From NCBI GenBank assembly GCA_025449475.1, contig JANWJM010000069.1:1-5991 (forward strand): DNA of 5,991 nt. The letters run 5' to 3'. Below are positions 1 to 5,221 of the stretch, in pieces (the stretch's first letter is position 1; each line of letters begins with the position of its first letter). Under the pieces are notes generated by a model. That model was not told where the DNA came from, ran no database searches, and saw only the letters and a list, made by a program, of their open reading frames with translations. Source of the DNA: Thermoactinomycetaceae bacterium (GTDB lineage Bacteria; Bacillota; Bacilli; Thermoactinomycetales; Thermoactinomycetaceae). Made by a program: the position numbers and the translations under genes.

Positions 1-725
1 ACAAGAAAATAACCTGTAATTGCATCAGGTCGAAATAAGTTCAATTTTTCAGGTTCGTTTCCCATCTGGGTAACCAACATATCATAGATATTTCCTGCAC
101 CACCGAGTTTGATATATACATAAGGGACAATTCCAAGCAAAATCAAGACAACCACAAAATACTGGATAAAGCTCGTAATCAATGTGGACCATAGGCCTGC
201 AATTAAATAATAGCCAAGGAATACAGCGGCAATGATAATCGCCGTCGTTGTATAGCTAATATCAAACATGCCACTAAAGAAGGCCGCCCCTCCAATAATG
301 TGCAAAGCTGTAAAAAAGGCCATAATCCAAAGAGCAATCAGTGTAAAGACCCAATGCCCGGCCTTTCCAAACCGCGCCCGAGCAAATGAGCCAATGGTCA
401 GTCCTGTTGGCGTCAGTCTTCTCACTCTCTCGGCGATAAATGCAAAAATGGTGAAACTGATTGGCGTCGGTAGCCAATACATCCAAAGTCCCGCAATTCC
501 CCATGTATAGGTTCCTTCTGCTGCTCCTAATAAAGAGCCTGCCCATAATTCAGTAGCAGCAATGGAAGACGCAATCAATCCCCATTTTACGCCCCGATTG
601 GCAACCATAAATGTTTCTGCATCTTTTACTTTTGACCGATTATAAATCCACCAAGAACTACCAAACATTAATATACCTGTTAGGATGATAATGATCCATG
701 CCCAAGAAGCTGGAAAAGTTGTCAT
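1..725 (-). CDS. Sodium:solute symporter (SSS family), N-terminal half
   Basis: Partial gene: an ATG at 725-723 opens a frame with no stop through the window edge, giving 241 visible codons. This is about half of a normal SSS transporter (roughly 480-550 residues). An AAGGAGA ribosome site sits about ten bases before the ATG. The first hydrophobic helix (residues about 9-28) is followed by a charged stretch with the family-typical AETFMVANRGVKWG and then SSIAATELWAGSLLGAAEGTY, which resembles the SSS TM1-TM2 signature. At least four more hydrophobic segments follow, including AGLWSTLITSFIQYF, which resembles the family helix 'GG..av..tD.iQ'. It is a membrane protein expected to import an organic solute with Na+. 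The substrate cannot be told. It starts 30 bases after the dehydrogenase stop, so it is probably the next gene of the same operon and may carry a pathway substrate or product. Family assignment is confident; role is open. Confidence 0.88.
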   Translation of the reverse strand, partial: MTTFPASWAWIIIILTGILMFGSSWWIYNRSKVKDAETFMVANRGVKWGLIASSIAATELWAGSLLGAAEGTYTWGIAGLWMYWLPTPISFTIFAFIAERVRRLTPTGLTIGSFARARFGKAGHWVFTLIALWIMAFFTALHIIGGAAFFSGMFDISYTTTAIIIAAVFLGYYLIAGLWSTLITSFIQYFVVVLILLGIVPYVYIKLGGAGNIYDMLVTQMGNEPEKLNLFRPDAITGYFL

Positions 726-755
726 CTCTTCTTCTCTCCTTATTTGATCGAATTC

Positions 756-1508
756 TTAAATCATGACATCGCCACTGTTAGGACCTAAAGTTTGACCGGT
801 GTAAATATTTCCATCGGGGTCTGCTGCTAACAAAACGGCAGTGGGCGCTACTTCTTCAACTTTGCCAAAACGCGGAATCGCCAACTCTTTCTTCTTATTT
901 TTCTTCCACTCGGGATCGATATCTGCAACCAAGTCGGTCTCGATTGGACCGGGAGCAATACAATTGGCCGTGATCCCATATTTTCCAAGCTCAAGTGCAA
1001 TGGATTTGGTAAATCCGATCACACCTGCTTTCGCCGCAGCATAATGACTCAACTCGACGCCGCCTTTTTGCCCCAGCTGCGTAGCGATATTAATAATTCT
1101 TCCGCTTTTTTGTTCAATCATATGCGGAACGACATATCGGGTCGTAAGAAAAACACTTCGTAAATCGATCTCCATCATGCGATCCCATGTTTCCACCGTC
1201 ATATCCTGAATCAGGCTTTGTGTTAAAATACCTGCATTATTGACCAAAATATCGATTTTCCCAAACGTGTTCAGTGTTTGTTCCACCAAATGCTTCACCG
1301 TTTCTTCTTTGGAAATATCACCGCGCACCGTGATCACTCTGCTGCCAAAGCTCTGCAATTCGTCTGTCAGTTTTTTTACCTCATCCTCCGGCTGCTGCAA
1401 GAAATTCAGAGATAGATGGGCCCCCTCTCGAGCAAATGCAATAGCAATCGCTTTTCCGATTCCTTTTGAAGCACCTGTAATAATCGCAACCTTATCTTTT
1501 AACTTCAC
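756..1508 (-). CDS. Short-chain dehydrogenase/reductase (SDR, FabG-like)
   Basis: A 250-residue classical SDR, the usual length for the family. The start codon is GTG (1508-1506), with GAAAGGAG seven bases upstream. Visible motifs are the cofactor-binding TGASKGIG (residues 11-18), NNAG (90-93), the catalytic YAAAK (Tyr156, Lys160) and the PG.IETD segment (186-192). The cofactor is probably NADP(H), judged from Lys15 and the absence of an acidic residue after the second strand; this is only moderately sure. Two positions of the catalytic tetrad are unusual: the residue 13 before Tyr156, normally Ser, is Thr143, and the position normally Asn (..NL..VF) is Asp115. The C-terminus GQTLGPNSGDVMI is typical of FabG-like enzymes outside fatty acid synthesis. 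Likely a cytoplasmic oxidoreductase of a hydroxyl/keto compound. It lies 26 bases after cobW-like and 30 bases before the symporter, so it is an operon member. Substrate unknown; a housekeeping FabG is unlikely in this context. Confidence 0.93.
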   Translation of the reverse strand: MKLKDKVAIITGASKGIGKAIAIAFAREGAHLSLNFLQQPEDEVKKLTDELQSFGSRVITVRGDISKEETVKHLVEQTLNTFGKIDILVNNAGILTQSLIQDMTVETWDRMMEIDLRSVFLTTRYVVPHMIEQKSGRIINIATQLGQKGGVELSHYAAAKAGVIGFTKSIALELGKYGITANCIAPGPIETDLVADIDPEWKKNKKKELAIPRFGKVEEVAPTAVLLAADPDGNIYTGQTLGPNSGDVMI

Positions 1509-1534
1509 CGTTATTCTCCTTTCAAGTGAATCTC

Positions 1535-2551
1535 CTATATTTGGACCTCAAGATCAATCCGCTTAGCCGTGGATCCCAAGAATGACTGAAATGAACGCAA
1601 TGACTGCTCAACCACTTCCGGCTGAATGGATCGCATAATCAAAATAAAATGCGAAAACTTTTTTCCATCTGGCCAGTAGTCTAGATGTTCGGGGGGATGA
1701 ATAATGTGCTGCACCCCATTCATCACAACGGGTCCCTTTTCACCGACATCCAACATCCCCTTGACGCGCAACACTTCTTCCCCACGTGCATGAAGCAACA
1801 TACTCAACCAAATGCCAAAGGCTGACCAATCAAGCGGCTGATGAAAAGCAAAGGAAATGGATTGAATCTCTCCCTGCATGCTTGAATGCCTCTGGACAAA
1901 ATCTCTCTTTTCTGTGGAGAAAGAAAACTCGTCAAGTGACCGATCATCTGAACCATACAATAACTCTACGTTTAGCTTTTCCAGCTTCGCCACATAAATA
2001 CGGGCTGTGGGCTGAAATTGTCGAATTTGTTCCCTTACCTTTTGGACCTGATCTTCTGTCGTCAAGTCTGCTTTTGTAATCACAACCTTATCAGCAGCAA
2101 TCACTTGCTTGAGCGTCTCCGGTTGTTTGAAATGCAACTCAGCATTGACCGCATCAACAGTTGTAACAATGCAATCGATATAAAAATGATTTTGAAGGAC
2201 AGGATCGGTGAGAATGGTGAAGGTGATTGGTGCTGGATCAGCAAGTCCGGTTGTTTCAATCACAACACGATCCAGTTCGATTTGCCCTCTTTCAAATTTA
2301 TCGAGCAACTCTTTACATTCTCTTTCCAGATCCTCTCTTCGATTGCAACAAACACAGCCTCCACCAAGCAAAATGGTCTCTTCATCTGCTTGGCGCAATA
2401 GATGGTGATCCAATCCAATCTTTCCAAATTCATTCACAATCACCGCAGTATGAATCATCTCAGGTTGACGCAACAATGGTGCAAGTAACGTTGTCTTCCC
2501 GCTTCCCAAGGATCCTGTAACAATGGTAATCGGGATTCGATTGTTTTTCAT
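1535..2551 (-). CDS. CobW/COG0523-family GTPase, putative metallochaperone
   Basis: A 338-residue G3E-type P-loop GTPase of normal length. The ATG at 2551-2549 has AGAAGGGAG close upstream. Seen in sequence: Walker A GSLGSGKTT (residues 13-21), the family metal-binding CxCC in GGGCVCCNRR (Cys66, Cys68, Cys69), the ETTGLADPAP switch/Walker B segment (99-108), the guanine-specificity TKAD (159-162), and a CobW C-terminal domain (about 226-327) with a His-rich patch at 282-289. COG0523 proteins use GTP to deliver zinc, cobalt or iron to a client enzyme; characterised members serve cobalamin synthesis, nitrile hydratase activation and zinc homeostasis. No cobalamin gene is nearby. The neighbours include a metal-dependent deacetylase-fold hydrolase and a small CxxC protein, so a client in this operon is the simplest reading, but that is inference. 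It is preceded by a strong hairpin, so it may be partly uncoupled from the genes upstream. Confidence 0.93.
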   Translation of the reverse strand: MKNNRIPITIVTGSLGSGKTTLLAPLLRQPEMIHTAVIVNEFGKIGLDHHLLRQADEETILLGGGCVCCNRREDLERECKELLDKFERGQIELDRVVIETTGLADPAPITFTILTDPVLQNHFYIDCIVTTVDAVNAELHFKQPETLKQVIAADKVVITKADLTTEDQVQKVREQIRQFQPTARIYVAKLEKLNVELLYGSDDRSLDEFSFSTEKRDFVQRHSSMQGEIQSISFAFHQPLDWSAFGIWLSMLLHARGEEVLRVKGMLDVGEKGPVVMNGVQHIIHPPEHLDYWPDGKKFSHFILIMRSIQPEVVEQSLRSFQSFLGSTAKRIDLEVQI

Positions 2552-2593
2552 GATTCTCCCTTCTCTTTTTCACAATAATAGTCTTGATAGAAA

Positions 2594-2637
2594 TGCGCTT
2601 TCCCTAACTCAAGAGTGCGAAAGTTAGGGAAAGCACA
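2594..2637 (-). terminator. Long intergenic hairpin, possible partial terminator or attenuator
   Basis: Arms 2594-2609 and 2622-2637 are complementary over 16 positions (13 contiguous perfect pairs, then one G-U pair on the minus transcript and two more pairs), with a 12-base loop. On the minus strand it is followed by only a weak T-rich stretch (ATTTCTATC), so full termination is doubtful. It lies between the CxxC gene and the CobW gene and could reduce read-through, stabilise the upstream mRNA, or be an operator. The structure is certain; the function is not. Confidence 0.5.
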
Positions 2638-2652
2638 TCCTTTATCAACCAC

Positions 2653-2982
2653 CTAATTGGAAATTTTAGCTAACAGTGCAGGATCCAATGGATCAAGAGG
2701 CTTTCCCAACATTTGTTCCACAGCCGGCCACAACGCCCCCAAATCGTGTACGATCGTAACTTTCCCTTGCTGATTTTTTAATAGAAACTTACTTCCCTGC
2801 CATTCACTCAGCTTTAATCCATAATGTTTGATCAGTTCGTTTAATAGCCGGACACGATGTAAACGATTTCTCTTTCTTCTACCTTGATTCTCTCCGACAA
2901 CTATCGTCGATTTCTTCGATTGATCCGAGACCGAATCGGTCCAATGGATCTGAGTGATCAGTTCTCCACATAAAATACACAT
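2653..2982 (-). CDS. Small CxxC protein of unknown function, CobW-associated
   Basis: A 109-residue protein whose ATG (2982-2980) has a near-ideal GGAGGAGGT ribosome site eight bases upstream, so this is a real, well-translated gene. It begins MCILCGEL, with Cys2 and Cys5 forming a CxxC pair at the extreme N-terminus, followed by IHWTD (His13, Asp16). A basic segment, GRRKRNRLHRVR, spans about 34-45. The C-terminal half has the pattern LSEWQGSKFLLKN..GK then DLGALWPAVEQMLGKPLDPLDPALL. There is no signal peptide or membrane segment. I do not recognise a named family. Single CxxC pairs with nearby His often bind zinc or a thiol partner, and the gene lies directly before a CobW metallochaperone, so a role as metal acceptor, adaptor or metal-binding regulator is plausible but unproven. 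It is flanked by hairpins on both sides, which may set its own expression level. Confidence 0.82.
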   Translation of the reverse strand: MCILCGELITQIHWTDSVSDQSKKSTIVVGENQGRRKRNRLHRVRLLNELIKHYGLKLSEWQGSKFLLKNQQGKVTIVHDLGALWPAVEQMLGKPLDPLDPALLAKISN

Positions 2983-3012
2983 GACAGGAAACCTCCTCCC
3001 AATTGGATATAA

Positions 3013-3039
3013 GGCTGATAGATGAAATATCTATCAGCC
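3013..3039. terminator. Perfect 11-bp hairpin between deacetylase-fold and CxxC genes
   Basis: Arms GGCTGATAGAT (3013-3023) and ATCTATCAGCC (3029-3039) pair perfectly around a five-base loop. On the plus strand the stem is followed at once by ATTTTTT, the form of an intrinsic terminator, although no plus-strand gene is present. On the minus strand, the direction of the operon, the T run is missing (TTATAT follows). It may therefore stop antisense transcription, or act on the operon mRNA as a processing or stabilising stem just before the ribosome site of the CxxC gene. Confidence 0.5.
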
Positions 3040-3053
3040 ATTTTTTGAAATGG

Positions 3054-3938
3054 TTATTTTTTTCTCGGGAAACGCCGTGCAAAGTCTTCAGCCATTTCAT
3101 TCATGGTTACCCAGCGTACTCCTTCATGCTTACTGATATACTCAATTAACCGTTCATGCATCAGTAACACTTGTGGGCGTCCACTTACATCGGGATGAAT
3201 GGTCATGGGGAAGACGGCATAATCATATTCACGATAAACCCAATCAAATTGATCGCGCCACAGTTCTTCAATATCTCTTGGGTTTACAAAGCCATGACTA
3301 TTGGGGCTCGCTTTAATGAACATCATCGGAGGCAAGTCATCCAAATACCAGTTTGCAGGAATCTCAATCAAATCGGTTTCTGTTCCCCGTACTAAGGGTT
3401 TCATCCATTCTTTCGCCGGTTTTGTATAATCAATCTTTGTCCAGCTATCTCCCACTCTCACATAATACGGATGGAAATCATTGTGCATTAAACTATGGTC
3501 ATATTTAAATCCATGTTTCAGTAGTAACTCATTGGTCACATTGGAGAATTCCCACCAAGGAGCAACATATCCGGTCGGTCTTTTTCCGGTATACTTCTCA
3601 ATTAACTCAATCGACTTTAAGAGAACATCCTCTTCTTGCTGAGGTGTCATTGCAATGGGATTCTCATGGGAGTACCCATGTGCACCGATTTCATGTCCTG
3701 CTTCCACAATCATTTTGGTTTGCTCTGGAAACGTTTCAATCGAGTGTCCGGGAATAAACCAAGTTGTCTTTAAATTATATTTCTCGAACAGCTTAAGCAA
3801 TCGAGGCGTACCGATTTCACCCGCAAACAATCCACGAGAAATATCATCAGGTGAATCTTCTCCACCATAAGAGCCTAGCCAACCCGCTACTGCATCGACA
3901 TCTACACCATATCCAACAAGGATTTCTTTCTTTGCCAT
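3054..3938 (-). CDS. Polysaccharide-deacetylase-fold amide hydrolase (HpPgdA/PuuE/cyclic imide hydrolase type)
   Basis: A 294-residue protein starting MAKKEILVGYGVD. It belongs to the carbohydrate-esterase-4 (NodB) fold but to its atypical branch without signal peptide, which contains Helicobacter pylori PgdA (HP0310), PuuE allantoinases and, as I recall, the zinc-dependent imidase of Pseudomonas putida. From memory the sequence resembles HpPgdA along its whole length, including GWLGSYGGEDSPDDISRG (19-36). Metal ligands are expected at Asp15, His87 and His91 (HGYSH, 87-91). Other family motifs are GYVAPWWEFS (123-132) and TIHPD (246-250). With no export signal and with permease, asparaginase and CobW neighbours, hydrolysis of a small cyclic amide (imide or ureide) in the cytoplasm is more likely than peptidoglycan deacetylation. 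It lies 46 bases after the asparaginase gene, in one operon. The family is sure; the substrate is inference. Confidence 0.93.
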   Translation of the reverse strand: MAKKEILVGYGVDVDAVAGWLGSYGGEDSPDDISRGLFAGEIGTPRLLKLFEKYNLKTTWFIPGHSIETFPEQTKMIVEAGHEIGAHGYSHENPIAMTPQQEEDVLLKSIELIEKYTGKRPTGYVAPWWEFSNVTNELLLKHGFKYDHSLMHNDFHPYYVRVGDSWTKIDYTKPAKEWMKPLVRGTETDLIEIPANWYLDDLPPMMFIKASPNSHGFVNPRDIEELWRDQFDWVYREYDYAVFPMTIHPDVSGRPQVLLMHERLIEYISKHEGVRWVTMNEMAEDFARRFPRKK

Positions 3939-3945
3939 TGTTTCA

Positions 3946-3951
3946 ACCTCC
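3946..3951 (-). promoter_or_regulatory. Ribosome binding site fixing the start of the deacetylase-fold gene
   Basis: GGAGGT on the minus strand lies seven bases before the ATG at 3938-3936. An in-frame GTG at 3953-3951 would place this strong site inside the coding region, and it has no comparable site of its own, so the ATG giving MAKKEIL is the true start. Confidence 0.85.
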
Positions 3952-3984
3952 ACACTTTACAAAATTTTGGTCAATTGATATATT

Positions 3985-4953
3985 TTAGCGGTTACCGATC
4001 TGTTCAATGATCTCTTTCATTTCATCCCAAGACTTACCATTTGCCAGCATGGTTCCTAATAGAATACGCGCTTTTTCTCCTGCCAAATCTCCTGCAAACC
4101 ATGCCCCAGCTCTTTCCAGGTCTTTTCCTCCGCCATTCCCATAAACGGGCAGAACCGAACCACGCAAGCAACGGGAGGTGACGATCACTGGAATTCCCTT
4201 CTTCACCAATTGCCCGACTTCGTTCGGTATTGTTGAATGTGCATTGCCGCGACCAAAAGCTTCGAGCACAACTCCTTCATAACCATCGGTCATTTTCCGA
4301 AACTCCATTCCCGTCATGCCAATTGCCAAGTGAATCAAGGCAACCGGCTTGGGGACGACAGGATCCAATGAGATCATCGGTTTTACATCTCTTGCTATCA
4401 TCACTTTTTCATTATCGACGCGTCCAATCGGTCCCCATCCTGGTGATGAAAATCCCTCCAAGGCGTGCGTATCCACTTTACAAACATCTCGGGCAGCATG
4501 GACAAAACCGGCAAAAACAACGAGAACCCCAAAACCCTTCAACTCTTTGGACTGTGCAGCATAAATGGCATCTTGTAAATTTTTCATGCCATCTGTGAAG
4601 GAATAGGAAGCATCCAACTGTGCTCCCGTTAAGACAACCGGTTTTTGATAATGACCTGCTACCAGCGATAGATAAAAAGCTGTCTCCTCCATCGTGTCCG
4701 TTCCATGGGTAATCACAATGCCTTCTACTTCAGGATCTTCAAGCGCACTCCTTACATCTTTAGCAATGGCATACAAAGTCTCATAGTCAAAAGTGAAACT
4801 ACCAAGCGTGATCAAGGGTTTTACCCTGATTTCACCCTTTACCCCCAACCGTTGAATCAAATCCTGTCCCGACAGTGTCGCCGAAACATCACCATTATCC
4901 TGTGGAAGCGATGCAATCGTTCCACCCGTTGTAAAAATTTGTATCTGTTTCAT
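3985..4953 (-). CDS. Asparaginase-family amidohydrolase with altered substrate pocket
   Basis: A 322-residue cytoplasmic-type (no signal peptide) asparaginase/glutaminase-family protein, normal length. Seen: TTGGTIAS (residues 8-15, nucleophile Thr12), the second catalytic motif HGTDTMEETA (83-92, Thr85 and Asp86), and RDVCK with Lys159, which completes the Thr-Asp-Lys triad. So the enzyme looks active. Two substrate-pocket residues of classical L-asparaginases appear changed: there is no clear equivalent of Tyr25 in the flexible loop (20-30), and the GSQ motif reads GSF (51-53), losing the Gln that contacts asparagine. A different amide, perhaps a half-amide made by the downstream hydrolase, is a reasonable inference. 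The chosen start (ATG 4953-4951) puts the nucleophile at position 12 as in the family; its ribosome site (AAAGG) is weak and distant. A frame extension to a TTG at 5037 adds a basic, unconserved segment and was not used. First gene after the sigma-54 promoter. Confidence 0.93.
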   Translation of the reverse strand: MKQIQIFTTGGTIASLPQDNGDVSATLSGQDLIQRLGVKGEIRVKPLITLGSFTFDYETLYAIAKDVRSALEDPEVEGIVITHGTDTMEETAFYLSLVAGHYQKPVVLTGAQLDASYSFTDGMKNLQDAIYAAQSKELKGFGVLVVFAGFVHAARDVCKVDTHALEGFSSPGWGPIGRVDNEKVMIARDVKPMISLDPVVPKPVALIHLAIGMTGMEFRKMTDGYEGVVLEAFGRGNAHSTIPNEVGQLVKKGIPVIVTSRCLRGSVLPVYGNGGGKDLERAGAWFAGDLAGEKARILLGTMLANGKSWDEMKEIIEQIGNR

Positions 4954-4957
4954 ATCA

Positions 4958-5005
4958 TTACAATCTACCTTTCCCTGTTTTCTTTGAAGTATTCTCTTGA
5001 ACCAT
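4958..5005 (-). other. Possible short leader ORF before the asparaginase gene
   Basis: An ATG at 5005-5003 opens a 15-codon frame (MVQENTSKKTGKGRL) whose TAA stop ends four bases before the asparaginase ATG. A strong AGAAGGAG lies immediately before this ATG, but with no spacer, which is poor geometry for initiation. If used, it could couple translation to the asparaginase gene, whose own ribosome site is weak. Low confidence: it may only be a chance frame beside a stranded ribosome-site-like sequence. Confidence 0.2.
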
Positions 5006-5058
5006 CTCCTTCTTCTATATTTACAAAGTGTCTGCAAACGCTTTCGCCCTTATGAGGA

Positions 5059-5074
5059 TGCAATAATCATGCCA
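5059..5074 (-). promoter_or_regulatory. Sigma-54 (SigL) -24/-12 promoter
   Basis: The minus strand reads TGGCATG, four bases, then TTGCA. This matches the sigma-54 consensus TGGCACG-N4-TTGCW at every specified position except one (T for C), with the exact GG-to-GC spacing that sigma-54 requires. The predicted start site is near 5048, leaving a leader of about 95 bases before the asparaginase ATG. It is placed to drive the asparaginase-to-symporter run. A bacterial enhancer-binding protein must exist elsewhere; it is not in the window. Confidence 0.75.
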
Positions 5075-5121
5075 AAGCATCCCAACGATTAAAATGCGAT
5101 GATTTGCCTGAAGAAATCGAG

Positions 5122-5172
5122 GATGCATCTCCACATCATGCACTGATGAATTGCATCTTGCAAAGATGCATC
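5122..5172. promoter_or_regulatory. Cluster of GATGCATC palindromes, putative activator (UAS) sites
   Basis: Three symmetric elements lie upstream of the sigma-54 promoter: GATGCATC at 5122-5129; CATCA-N5-TGATG at 5134-5148; and an inverted repeat of TGCATCTT/AAGATGCA with a three-base centre at 5152-5170, which runs into a second GATGCATC at 5165-5172. Their centres are about 78, 93 and 113 bases before the predicted start site, the usual range for enhancer-binding-protein sites. The shared half-site GATGCA recurs at 5057-5062, inside the promoter edge. Function is inferred from symmetry and position. Confidence 0.55.
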
Positions 5173-5221
5173 AAAATGGTGGTTCCAAGAGATAATATGA
5201 CCACAGCATAAATCGTATATT

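Noticed and set aside
274..546. A 90-codon minus-strand frame, with a plus-strand partner at 268-510.
   Set aside because: Both lie inside the symporter gene, whose frame gives a clear SSS signature; these are out-of-frame shadows.
2018..2401. A 127-codon plus-strand frame and other overlapping plus-strand frames within the CobW gene.
   Set aside because: They are antisense to a gene with clear GTPase motifs and show no recognisable protein pattern.
2879..3100. A 73-codon minus-strand frame between the deacetylase-fold and CxxC genes.
   Set aside because: It overlaps both genes out of frame, has no ribosome site advantage and runs across the hairpin; the CxxC frame has the ideal ribosome site.
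4954..5037. N-terminal extension of the asparaginase to a TTG at 5037 (28 extra residues).
   Set aside because: The extra segment is basic and Cys-containing, unlike the family, which starts just before TTGGTIA; the TTG lies about 11 bases from the predicted transcript start, with no ribosome site.
5179..5204. Weak inverted repeat GTGGT/ACCAC just after the permease stop, as a terminator.
   Set aside because: Only five pairs with a 16-base loop and no real T run; not enough to call a terminator.
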